Source of the DNA: Blattamonas nauphoetae
Lineage: Eukaryota; Preaxostyla; Oxymonadida
Direction of reading: 5' to 3'
DNA length: 59,512 nucleotides
NCBI GenBank assembly: GCA_033064195.1
Contig: JARBJD010000402.1
Span: 1-59,512, forward strand
In this document: positions 31,167-42,047 of the stretch, piece after piece
Layout of the letters: every line of letters begins with the position of its first letter
Position numbering within the stretch: the first letter of the stretch is position 1
Program-made: the position numbers and the translations under genes
The notes under the pieces: generated by a model
Told to the model about the DNA's origin: nothing
What the model saw: only the letters and a program-made list of their open reading frames with translations
The model's database searches: none

Positions 31167-32990
31167 TCAAAATTTTGTCACTGTGTCTTCAGAATCTTTC
31201 TTCTTCTCTTCATGATTCATCTTCTCTTTCTTCGTTCTTTCCTTCCTTTTTTTCTCTTTTTTGTCTGAATTTGAGCGATCTTTGCTCGATTCTGTTCTTT
31301 TCTTCTTCTCAATAGGCTTTTCCCATTCACCTTGGCTTAGAATTCGATGTTTTTGTGTTTGTTCGTATTGGAGTTTTGGTGGTTGAAGAGAACCAATCTC
31401 GAATTGTTGGAGATTGAGACAGACAGCCACTGGATTGGCTGCAGCAATGTTCTTCAGAGATTGTGTTTGAAGAAAGAGTGGATAGTTCAGAGTAGAACTG
31501 AGACCGAATTTCATACAAACTGCCAGAGTATGTTGACATGGGAGGGTTCTTAACTTAAACCAATCACATTCGCAGTTGAGTACGCCTTGTTTCAGCTTCA
31601 CTGGCATCCCTTCATTCTTATCCAAAGAATAGACTTGATAATCACCTCCATCCACATGAACCGCATTTAACGAGGTTGCTTTTAGTTGTTGGGAGTGAAC
31701 AAGCGATGTGGATGTCACAGGAATGTCAGTGGTCAGACCAGCAATCTCATCCCAGAACTTGAGGTGGGTTTCGAGAAATTGAATGTAAAAATGTGTGAAA
31801 AAGGAAGACGGAAGGAGATCTCGAAATGGAAGGAGCCGAGCGTTCTGAATCTCAACAGTTTGACTGGTTATTCTCCCAAAACATGGGAGACGAAAATGTG
31901 ATTCTGTCCATTTGGATTTGTCGATACTGTCAAGGTATGTGTATGCTTCAGGGTTTCTTTCAGCTAACTTCATCATGATTTGTGAATGTTCGAGAGATGT
32001 TTCCGCTCTTGAAGCCAAAAACAGAGACGAGACTGCATCTTCGATTTTTATTTTGTCTTGACCATCAAGGTGATGCTTGAGATTGTTCGAGAGATGATAC
32101 ACACAATAGTGATGATCATGGTTCGGGAACGAGGTGAGAATAGCTGGAACAAGAGCTGATCCTCGATCGCTGATAATCGTGATAGGATTTTTCAAAGACG
32201 GGATATTCTGAAGAGTGAACCTGAAAAACCCACTCCAATTCAAAAAAAGTTTCTCCTGATGCGATTCCAAGGGCAAGAATGTGGACATGGTTGAGAGCAT
32301 CAACGGTTGTCATGAGAAAGAGGCACTGTTTGAATTCCCATCTGAACCAAGTAGCATCAACACAAATGAGAGGAAGGCAGTTCTGCAGAATTGTATCAGC
32401 TTTCGGTGTGGTTATGAAGCAAGAGACAAAATGACTGTCGTTTGAATTGATTTGATAGTTACTTTCATTGTTTTCACAGCAGAGTTCTTTCAGAACTGAT
32501 TCTAAACGACTCCATTCTTCGCTCTTTGGAATTGTTCGCTGAGCTTTCACATCATTTTGACGAGTCGAGCACTTTCAAGTGACACAGATGCTCCGAATTG
32601 AGTTTTCACAATTTCTTGTGTTGCACGACAAGAACACAAAGCAGAACTGGGGGCGTTGTCTGCAATTGTTTTCGAGAGGATGGTCGTTGGAATTTTTGCC
32701 GGCTTTCCGCAGGGAGCATTTTATGTTCTTCGTTTAGTTTACGAAGGATCCACTTTTGTCTGATCCTCTTGAATCCACGCTTTGAAACCACATCCTTCTG
32801 TTGCACATGTAATCGTAAGAGTGTTCGGTTTTGGAGTTTCCAGAACGGTTTTCTGCGAAGTTCGGAGCTTGAATTTAGGGGAAAAACGATGTGAGGACGC
32901 ATATAACCAAAAGAATTGCCGAGCATCATCTGAAGAGTCAAAAGACTGTCCCAGATGAGGGGTGTACTCGTTGATTCGGAAATGAGTCAT
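31167..32990 (-). CDS. MULE transposase (FAR1-like, DDE, SWIM), frame interrupted
   Basis: From ATG 32990 the N-terminus resembles the FAR1/WRKY-GCM1 DNA-binding domain: a DSSDDARQFFWLYA helix, then CATEGCGFKAW, then WILRKLNEEHKM. The catalytic core has its first Asp in LICVDATW, its second in ITIISDRGSALVPAI followed by HYCVYHLSNNL, and its Glu in QTVEIQNARL. A SWIM zinc finger of CxC...CxH form (LNCECDWFKLRTLPCQH) lies near the C-terminus, with a Lys-rich tail ending at TGA 31167. The reading frame changes about four times. Two changes coincide with homopolymers (32242-32248 and 32555-32558), so base-calling error is likely for at least those. Known relatives excise and insert the element through its TIRs with 8-11 bp duplications. 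The upstream promoter may be the TATA box in the right arm, 4.5 kb away across the array. Confidence 0.85.
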
Positions 32991-33036
32991 CAAAGAGGAT
33001 CAAATCATAATTTTAAAAAAGTGCACAGAGGAAACC
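32991..33036. other. junction between transposase and right array
   Basis: A short A/T-rich leader joins the transposase start to the middle of a 140-bp unit. Confidence 0.5.
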
Positions 33037-36000
33037 AACAATACAATGAAACTCACAACTTGATCGCGCATAGGATGTAACTCTGGTTTGCTCTTCTTCT
33101 TTTATTGTTTCTCTCTCTTAAATTTTGATAGAACTTGTGAAATGGTGAGGATCATCCCCTTGGTGACTAGCGTATCAACAATACAATGAAACTCACAACT
33201 TGATCGCGCATTGGATGTAACTCTGGTTTGCTCTTCTTCTTTTATTGTTTCTCTCTCTTAAATTTTGATAGAACTTGTGAAATGGTGAGGATCATCCCCT
33301 TGGTGACTAGCGTATCAACAATACAATGAAACTCACAACTTGATCGCGCATTGGATGTAACTCTGGTTTGCTCTTCTTCTTTTATTGTTTCTCTCTTAAA
33401 TTTTGATAGAACTTGTGAAATGGTGAGGATCATCCCCTTGGTGACTAGCGTATCAACAATACAATGAAACTCACAACTTGATCGCGCATTGGATGTAACT
33501 CTGGTTTGCTCTTCTTCTTTTATTGTTTCTCTCTCTTAAATTTTGATAGAACTTGTGAAATGGTGAGGATCATCCCCTTGGTGACTAGCGTATCAACAAT
33601 ACAATGAAACTCACAACTTGATCGCGCATTGGATGTAACTCTGGTTTGCTCTTCTTCTTTTATTGTTTCTCTCTCTTAAATTTTGATAGAACTTGTGAAA
33701 TGGTGAGGATCATCCCCTTGGTGACTAGCGTATCAACAATACAATGAAACTCACAACTTGATCGCGCATTGGATGTAACTCTGGTTTGCTCTTCTTCTTT
33801 TATTGTTTCTCTCTCTTAAATTTTGATAGAACTTGTGAAATGGTGAGGATCATCCCCTTGGTGACTAGCGTATCAACAATACAATGAAACTCACAACTTG
33901 ATCGCGCATTGGATGTAACTCTGGTTTGCTCTTCTTCTTTTATTGTTTCTCTCTCTTAAATTTTGATAGAACTTGTGAAATGGTGAGGATCATCCCCTTG
34001 GTGACTAGCGTATCAACAATACAATGAAACTCACAACTTGATCGCGCATTGGATGTAACTCTGGTTTGCTCTTCTTCTTTTATTGTTTCTCTCTCTTAAA
34101 TTTTGATAGAACTTGTGAAATGGTGAGGATCATCCCCTTGGTGACTAGCGTATCAACAATACAATGAAACTCACAACTTGATCGCGCATTGGATGTAACT
34201 CTGGTTTGCTCTTCTTCTTTTATTGTTTCTCTCTCTTAAATTTTGATAGAACTTGTGAAATGGTGAGGATCATCCCCTTGGTGACTAGCGTATCAACAAT
34301 ACAATGAAACTCACAACTTGATCGCGCATTGGATGTAACTCTGGTTTGCTCTTCTTCTTTTATTGTTTCTCTCTCTTAAATTTTGATAGAACTTGTGAAA
34401 TGGTGAGGATCATCCCCTTGGTGACTAGCGTATCAACAATACAATGAAACTCACAACTTGATCGCGCATTGGATGTAACTCTGGTTTGCTCTTCTTCTTT
34501 TATTGTTTCTCTCTCTTAAATTTTGATAGAACTTGTGAAATGGTGAGGATCATCCCCTTGGTGACTAGCGTATCAACAATACAATGAAACTCACAACTTG
34601 ATCGCGCATTGGATGTAACTCTGGTTTGCTCTTCTTCTTTTATTGTTTCTCTCTCTTAAATTTTGATAGAACTTGTGAAATGGTGAGGATCATCCCCTTG
34701 GTGACTAGCGTATCAACAATACAATGAAACTCACAACTTGATCGCGCATTGGATGTAACTCTGGTTTGCTCTTCTTCTTTTATTGTTTCTCTCTCTTAAA
34801 TTTTGATAGAACTTGTGAAATGGTGAGGATCATCCCCTTGGTGACTAGCGTATCAACAATACAATGAAACTCACAACTTGATCGCGCATTGGATGTAACT
34901 CTGGTTTGCTCTTCTTCTTTTATTGTTTCTCTCTCTTAAATTTTGATAGAACTTGTGAAATGGTGAGGATCATCCCCTTGGTGACTAGCGTATCAACAAT
35001 ACAATGAAACTCACAACTTGATCGCGCATTGGATGTAACTCTGGTTTGCTCTTCTTCTTTTATTGTTTCTCTCTCTTAAATTTTGATAGAACTTGTGAAA
35101 TGGTGAGGATCATCCCCTTGGTGACTAGCGTATCAACAATACAATGAAACTCACAACTTGATCGCGCATTGGATGTAACTCTGGTTTGCTCTTCTTCTTT
35201 TATTGTTTCTCTCTCTTAAATTTTGATAGAACTTGTGAAATGGTGAGGATCATCCCCTTGGTGACTAGCGTATCAACAATACAATGAAACTCACAACTTG
35301 ATCGCGCATTGGATGTAACTCTGGTTTGCTCTTCTTCTTTTATTGTTTCTCTCTCTTAAATTTTGATAGAACTTGTGAAATGGTGAGGATCATCCCCTTG
35401 GTGACTAGCGTATCAACAATACAATGAAACTCACAACTTGATCGCGCATTGGATGTAACTCTGGTTTGCTCTTCTTCTTTTATTGTTTCTCTCTCTTAAA
35501 TTTTGATAGAACTTGTGAAATGGTGAGGATCATCCCCTTGGTGACTAGCGTATCAACAATACAATGAAACTCACAACTTGATCGCGCATTGGATGTAACT
35601 CTGGTTTGCTCTTCTTCTTTTATTGTTTCTCTCTCTTAAATTTTGATAGAACTTGTGAAATGGTGAGGATCATCCCCTTGGTGACTAGCGTATCAACAAT
35701 ACAATGAAACTCACAACTTGATCGCGCATTGGATGTAACTCTGGTTTGCTCTTCTTCTTTTATTGTTTCTCTCTCTTAAATTTTGATAGAACTTGTGAAA
35801 TGGTGAGGATCATCCCCTTGGTGACTAGCGTATCAACAATACAATGAAACTCACAACTTGATCGCGCATTGGATGTAACTCTGGTTTGCTCTTCTTCTTT
35901 TATTGTTTCTCTCTCTTAAATTTTGATAGAACTTGTGAAATGGTGAGGATCATCCCCTTGGTGACTAGCGTATCAACAATACAATGAAACTCACAACTTG

Positions 36001-37418
36001 ATCGCGCATTGGATGTAACTCTGGTTTGCTCTTCTTCTTTTATTGTTTCTCTCTCTTAAATTTTGATAGAACTTGTGAAATGGTGAGGATCATCCCCTTG
36101 GTGACTAGCGTATCAACAATACAATGAAACTCACAACTTGATCGCGCATTGGATGTAACTCTGGTTTGCTCTTCTTCTTTTATTGTTTCTCTCTCTTAAA
36201 TTTTGATAGAACTTGTGAAATGGTGAGGATCATCCCCTTGGTGACTAGCGTATCAACAATACAATGAAACTCACAACTTGATCGCGCATTGGATGTAACT
36301 CTGGTTTGCTCTTCTTCTTTTATTGTTTCTCTCTCTTAAATTTTGATAGAACTTGTGAAATGGTGAGGATCATCCCCTTGGTGACTAGCGTATCAACAAT
36401 ACAATGAAACTCACAACTTGATCGCGCATTGGATGTAACTCTGGTTTGCTCTTCTTCTTTTATTGTTTCTCTCTCTTAAATTTTGATAGAACTTGTGAAA
36501 TGGTGAGGATCATCCCCTTGGTGACTAGCGTATCAACAATACAATGAAACTCACAACTTGATCGCGCATTGGATGTAACTCTGGTTTGCTCTTCTTCTTT
36601 TATTGTTTCTCTCTCTTAAATTTTGATAGAACTTGTGAAATGGTGAGGATCATCCCCTTGGTGACTAGCGTATCAACAATACAATGAAACTCACAACTTG
36701 ATCGCGCATTGGATGTAACTCTGGTTTGCTCTTCTTCTTTTATTGTTTCTCTCTCTTAAATTTTGATAGAACTTGTGAAATGGTGAGGATCATCCCCTTG
36801 GTGACTAGCGTATCAACAATACAATGAAACTCACAACTTGATCGCGCATTGGATGTAACTCTGGTTTGCTCTTCTTCTTTTATTGTTTCTCTCTCTTAAA
36901 TTTTGATAGAACTTGTGAAATGGTGAGGATCATCCCCTTGGTGACTAGCGTATCAACAATACAATGAAACTCACAACTTGATCGCGCATTGGATGTAACT
37001 CTGGTTTGCTCTTCTTCTTTTATTGTTTCTCTCTCTTAAATTTTGATAGAACTTGTGAAATGGTGAGGATCATCCCCTTGGTGACTAGCGTATCAACAAT
37101 ACAATGAAACTCACAACTTGATCGCGCATTGGATGTAACTCTGGTTTGCTCTTCTTCTTTTATTGTTTCTCTCTCTTAAATTTTGATAGAACTTGTGAAA
37201 TGGTGAGGATCATCCCCTTGGTGACTAGCGTATCAACAATACAATGAAACTCACAACTTGATCGCGCATTGGATGTAACTCTGGTTTGCTCTTCTTCTTT
37301 TATTGTTTCTCTCTCTTAAATTTTGATAGAACTTGTGAAATGGTGAGGATCATCCCCTTGGTGACTAGCGTATCAACAATACAATGAAACTCACAACTTG
37401 ATCGCGCATTGGATGTAA
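33037..37418 (-). repeat. right array of 140-bp units (31 copies plus a partial), inverted
   Basis: TTGGATGTAA recurs at 33211, 33351 and 33489 and then every 140 bp to 37409, with a TAGGATGTAA variant at 33071. One unit lacks 2 bp in a CTCTCT run near 33394. This is the reverse complement of the left array. Confidence 0.97.
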
Positions 37419-37916
37419 CTCTTGTTTTCTCTTTCGCATTCCATCTCGCGTTCTCTTATATACCTTTTGCACAGGCCGTCCAGTCACTCTTATTAACTCA
37501 CCTCTATTTTCAACTCTACTTCTGAGCAGTCGTTTTCCGTAAGCACCTTGGCCCTTCCACTCCCTATTTCTACTTTCTTTCTACCACCATCTTGCTCTTT
37601 TCTTCTTCTATTCTCTCTTTTTATCTTTCGTCATGATCTTTCCATCCCTCTGTCTTGGACCGTGTTTGTAGTTCATTTTTCCTCGTTTATTGGGTTTTGT
37701 ATCTCATGAACTCTTTTCTGATTGGTTTTCAGGCTTTTCCTAAAATCCAGAATTTTGGACACCTAACCTCCTATTTTGGCAGACAGGTGTCCAGAATCTG
37801 GGGGTGTCCAAATCCTGGGAATTTTTTCGAAAATTGATCCAAAATTTTGGACACCTTTGACAGGTGTCCACTTTTCTGGAAAAGAGATCTTAGGTGTCCA
37901 AAATTTTGGACAGCTC
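37419..37916 (-). repeat. right terminal inverted repeat (498 bp)
   Basis: The inner 402 bp (37419-37820) match the left arm without visible difference. The outer 96 bp (37821-37916) carry extra GGTGTCC and AAAATTTTGGA blocks absent from the left end. Confidence 0.92.
37455..37462 (-). promoter_or_regulatory. inward TATA box in right arm
   Basis: TATATAAG on the minus strand, pointing through the array toward the transposase. Confidence 0.45.
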
Positions 37917-37925
37917 ATATGATGG
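37917..37925 (+). repeat. 9-bp target-site duplication of the MULE, right copy
   Basis: ATATGATGG, identical to 25844-25852. Confidence 0.95.
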
Positions 37926-38053
37926 GGATAAGAATTTTCGAGTTTTGCTTGAATATTTCTTGGGGGTTGTATGAAGATTTGAGAAATCTGTCTTCAATGA
38001 CCCACAAGTCTGGGTCATCAACTTCTCTGACTCTATTCGAGAGTGAGAACTCC
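37926..38053 (-). other. probable displaced 5' part of the DDE gene
   Basis: Read on the minus strand and joined to 25843 at the empty site, an open frame with an ATG near 38010 runs into the DDE gene's first exon. A second frame here is also open and coding-like (DDPDLWVIEDRF), so the exact start is uncertain. Confidence 0.45.
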
Positions 38054-38392
38054 CTCCACCCATCGCAAATTCACCTCTTTCCTCCCTCCACCCATCGCAA
38101 ATTCACCTCCTTCCTCCCTCTACCCATCGCAAATTCACCTCCTTCCTCCCTCCACCCATCGCAAATTCACCTCCTTCCTCCCTCCACCCATCACAAATTC
38201 ACCTCCTTCCTCCCTCCACCCATCACAAATTCACCTCCTTCCTCCCTCCACCCATCGCAAATTCACCTCCTTCCTCCCTCCACCCATCGCAAATTCACCT
38301 CCTTCCTCCCTCCACCCATCACAAATTGACCTCCTCCCGCCCTCCACCCATCGCAAATTCACCTCCTTCCTCCCTCCACCCATCCCAATCTT
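38054..38392. repeat. 32-bp minisatellite, about 10.5 copies
   Basis: CCCATCGCAAATTCACCTCC recurs every 32 bp, with a CATCACAAATT subtype in some units. The period is not a multiple of three, so translated frames rotate. Confidence 0.95.
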
Positions 38393-39754
38393 CTCCGACA
38401 ATCATAGCTCTTGGACGAGAGATAACAAAAGCACTCAACTCTCATCGCAAACCCATCCTGTCGCTTATTATCTGAACTGGTCTCCCGCCACTTCCAATGG
38501 ATAACAACTCCCCGTCCGTGCGAAGTCTCTCCCGAAGAGACGTTATCAACACACAAAGTTGATATCGTTTCAAATCTGTGATGTTCAAATCAAAGGGTCT
38601 CCGCCAATGATGAGGAAGGCCATTCAAGACTAACAAATCTCCTCCCTGAATCACACAGTTCAATACAAAGCAACTACTGTGACCGCAATCACGAATGGGG
38701 ACATCCACACCCTTCCCCAACAATAATCGATCTCAAATGGTCAGTCTGCCTCTCCAACCACAGTTTCGTCTCCACCACAAACTCATTCACCTTCAATTGA
38801 ACATATTGTTCCATCTTCGTCTCCTGGGATCAGTTCCCCGATGGCTCAGTCGTGTTCGCCCACAATTTCCCAAGCCGGCCTTGATATTCCCCTGAACAAA
38901 CCATTATTGAAACACATGCTGAAGATGTTCCATTCGAGATAGTCAACTTTGATGATTCTGATCTAGGTCACGTTCAACCACCCAACGATCTCAATACCAT
39001 TCAACAACAACTACAACCCTTCCAAATTGAGTTCAGTTATGTCTCTGCCTCTAATATCTTCTCTATACCTCCAATTATCTCCCTCTTTCGGCTGTTCAAT
39101 CCTTACTCTTCGCTCCAGGACCCAACGTCGTTTGCTTCGTCTCATCCTCCTCAATTCCCCTTTCATGTTCATCATCACAGTCTTCACCAAAATAATATCA
39201 TACCCATCCCTCTTCTCTCCCCCTCCAGCAACTCCGTGTACATACGTACCATTTGGTCGTCACAAGTCATCAGCAGGTTCTCTCTTTCTTCTCCAACTCG
39301 GGTTTACTCACCCTCCGCTTCCTTCGAACGACCCTCCATTCCTCCAACACATTCTTGACTCTATTCTTTCCTTAAAAAATACGCCAAATATGACACTTCC
39401 GTCCATTTCGGGATTGGACTCTCATCCACCTCTTTCTTTGCAAGACCAATGCAACCCTTCGTCGTTCCTCCCGCATGCTCTCCTCGACCACCCCTCATTC
39501 GCCTGAACAAAGCTGTTCTTCCTCCTCATCGCCACTTTTCTGATGCACCGTCTGTCAGACCACACTCTGAACTCTTCCCTTCTTGAGTTGATCCTGACCT
39601 CCCTTCCACAGAATCACACTTCTGAGGAATTACATCAACGCGAAGATCCCGGTAGCTGACGCGCATTTCATTCCGTTCTGCATCTTCCCATCGATCTCCC
39701 CCAAAAAACCAGTTTCTCGACCCAGACCTGCTGTGTTCATACAACAGCACTGGG
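38393..39754 (+). other. coding-like stretch upstream of the hypothetical gene
   Basis: One plus-strand frame from about 38890 to 39355 reads well (VPFEIVNFDDSDLGHVQPP) and ends at a stop, and further coding-like pieces follow in other frames. These may be exons of the gene that ends at 41143, or an adjacent broken gene. Introns could not be placed with confidence. Confidence 0.3.
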
Positions 39755-41143
39755 ATGGACGCCTCTTCACAGCTTCAGCTGAGACATGCGAAAGTTGCGA
39801 AGGCTGGGTTCTTGTTCACAAAGAGTCGAGCCCTCTCTCCCTCTCCACCCATTCTTCCGATGAAGCTCTTCACGTTGAGCGCGTACAACTTTATTGCCAA
39901 CCACACGGTCAGAAGATACTCGACGAAGCAGACGGGACAACCGCCAGTTTACCACACGATCTTGACTCGGGAGGATCTCGTCCGATATATTCGGATGTTG
40001 AAAAATGTGTTTATTACAAGTTTGTGGAACTTGGATCATCGTGTGGATGGCTATTTTTCAGAATAAGCCGGTTTGTTCAACTGTAGTTTATCAGACTTGT
40101 TTCACCATTTCCATCGCGCGGTGACTCGCGGACGAGCACGTCAATTACTGGAATTCAGGTCAACATCACCCGAAATACAATCAAAACAAGAAAAACCGAA
40201 TGGCCATCACGAATATCACTATAGTAAGGAACAATGCACGTCGATGACCGTCTCCATCATTTCTCACGATTCTCCCAGCAATACGTCTCTCTCGACGACA
40301 GAGTCCCTCCCCACCCCACCTCAACCGGTTTCATCTGTCTCTCCGACCAAACAATCACAACCATCCCCATCTCTTTCAGATCTCGTCTACCTGCTGATTC
40401 TCCAGCGCCAGATCCACCCATTGTCCCGTCTCTTTCCCCCTTTCCAGTATCTGTTCATCCACCCACGCATTCGGGACACCCCCTCTTCTTTCCGAACCAA
40501 ACGGACCTCCTCCAAAACTCGATCTCTTCGTCGCTCTTTGTTGTCCCCCTCCAAGAGAAACGGTGGCGATACAAGCACGCGAAAGTCCAAAAAAAAGAGA
40601 AAACGACGATATTCCTGCCAACCCGCCGATTTCGCCGCAGATTCAGCACTTCGTGAGGCTGACGAACGCGCTGTCGCTCTCGACGCTGCGGTCGCAGTCT
40701 TATCTGAACCAGAGCAGATTCTGGTCAACACCGAAGAACTCGTCAAAAACTGGAAACAGTCGACACGCGATCGGGCTGACCAGACACCGACCACGCCTGG
40801 CAACCGCGGCTCGTCTGCATCTCCACCCGCTGGCAGCACGACTCCTTCGCCGCACTCCCCGCAGCGAGTCTCTGGACGAGCAGGACTCGTTCGTTGCGAA
40901 GAGTATCGATGGTAAGGGAGGAAGGACTTCGATCCAGCTCTTCCCTTTGATGCCTCACTCCTCTCCACAGGCGACATCGAAACAATTGCCACTTTTGTGA
41001 GGGCTGATCGACAGAAGAAGGGCCTTTCGCCGCATCCCATCTGCACACAACACCTTCGGCAGTTCATTTCCTCCCCTTCTATCCGTCATTTTCTTTCTCT
41101 TCGGGTTCTGGCAGGAATCAAGGAGGCAGAGACACGGGTATGA
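39755..41143 (+). CDS. hypothetical spliced protein
   Basis: Coding-like reading begins at or before ATG 39755 (LFTLSAYNFIANHTVRRYS). It passes a Ser/Thr/Pro-rich linker and a basic block (RKSKKKRKRRYS, possible nuclear signal). A helical acidic segment follows (EADERAVALDAAVAVLSEPEQ), then a C-terminal block (IATFVRADRQKKG...FLSLRVLAGIKEAE), ending at TGA 41141-41143. A 59-nt GT-AG intron at 40912-40970 joins KSID to GDIETIATF. Just before it the frame must shift by one at a CCCC run (40857-40860), probably a sequencing error. An in-frame TAA near 40063 lies by a CTATTTTTCAG acceptor, hinting at another intron. I do not recognise the family. The KKRKRR block and acidic helices would suit a nuclear protein, which is weak inference. 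Confidence 0.4.
40912..40970 (+). other. 59-nt spliceosomal intron
   Basis: GTAAGG donor and CTCTCCACAG acceptor. Splicing joins two coding-like frames and removes an in-frame TAA. Confidence 0.5.
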
Positions 41144-41329
41144 TTCGCAACCTATCATCAGACTCGAGAACAAGCAGAACGGATGAGCATTCCAACATTT
41201 TGAATCTGTGGACCTCACACTGAAGGGAGAAACAAGAACATCAATCACGAAGTCAACACTCGTGCGACTCAACAGAGAGCAACCCATCTCAAGTGAAGTT
41301 TCTCGGCTCAGGACTCATCAGAACTGCCT

Positions 41330-41995
41330 TTTTAATATTGTGAACTCAACGCTTTCGCTTGACGCTCTGATTTTCGATGTGGAGTCTCTTGGTTGCACGA
41401 ACGCAAAAGCTGGCCATCCCTCTCTCCGACACTGTCCTCGCCGTCGCGATGTGCGATTGTGGAGACATCCTGTGTGTCATTTAGGACTCTGTTCTCCGAC
41501 TGGGCCAGCTGGCATCGCCGATTGTGGTCCACCACACGCACCACGTTCGCAATCAACTGCACAAAACATCATGTTTTTCTGATGGACCTGCGAGGAAATC
41601 TGAACCCCAATCCTCGCCTCGTCATTGATTCGTCCAATATCTCGTGTGACAAAGCCACCACTCTTCCCGACAGCGAACACCAGATCATCACTCATCATTC
41701 TGTGAGCACAGATGATTCGAACTCCGAATTCACATCGCTGGATGGAGCCTCGCGAACTCGGACACTTCAAGAAGCTGATTCAATTGCCTTCATTCAAGTC
41801 TCCAACTGCCAGTTCTCCGATCAGACATTTTCTGGGAGCGGTGTTGTTTTTAGTAAGTGGAACGTTTCACGTCCTCCGTGCCTTCGACTCGCTTTTCGAG
41901 AACAACTAGGCAGGGAAGAAGGGAGGGTGCATCTCAACGCATTATTCCGACCACACTTTCCACCGATGCATCTTTCGGAAGAACACAGCCGCTGA
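41330..41995 (+). pseudogene. beta-helix surface-protein fragment
   Basis: NSTLSLDALIFDVESLGC followed, after a frame change near 41400, by RCAIVETSCVSF and later SIAFIQVSNCQFSDQTFSGSG. Short beta-strands alternating with Ser, Asn and Cys (xxSxxxxCxF) are the mark of right-handed beta-helix repeats in the surface proteins of this lineage (from memory). No signal peptide and no end are visible. It faces the convergent helical gene at 42048. Confidence 0.45.
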
Positions 41996-42047
41996 AAGAG
42001 GCGGCACACACAACTTCAATCAGCCAGACCTGATTTTCTTTGAAGAC

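Larger units (their letters stand above)
25853..37916. mobile_element. 12,064-bp Mutator-like element with giant satellite-bearing inverted arms
   Basis: Both ends read GAGCTGTCCAAAATTTTGG inward and are flanked by a perfect 9-bp duplication (ATATGATGG), the usual size for Mutator-like elements. Each arm is a 498-bp terminal repeat plus a facing array of 140-bp units: 29 and a partial on the left, 31 and a partial on the right. That makes arms of about 4.6 and 4.9 kb around a 2.6-kb core. The core holds a minus-strand transposase with a FAR1-like N-terminus, DDE core and SWIM zinc finger. A perfect TSD and identical inner repeats indicate a recent insertion. The element sits in the DDE gene at 23992-25831. 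The transposase carries about four frame discontinuities, at least two of them at homopolymers. Confidence 0.93.

Noticed and set aside
37655-37837. 60-residue frame present in both MULE arms
   Set aside because: It points outward, overlaps the GGTGTCC-rich terminal repeat and has no domain. It is present twice only because the arms are inverted copies.
37926-38053. Calling one definite start codon for the MULE-interrupted DDE gene
   Set aside because: Two frames are open and coding-like across the empty site, and the sequence alone does not decide.
40387-41067. 226-codon minus-strand frame as a gene
   Set aside because: It is antisense to a plus-strand gene with a supported intron, and its composition (Arg, Ser and Gly-rich) is that of a shadow frame.
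39755-41143. Reassigned TAA/TAG codons, as reported in the oxymonad Streblomastix
   Set aside because: Intact genes here end with all three stops. The in-frame TAA near 40913 lies inside a GT-AG intron and the one near 40063 beside an acceptor-like site, so a changed code is not needed.
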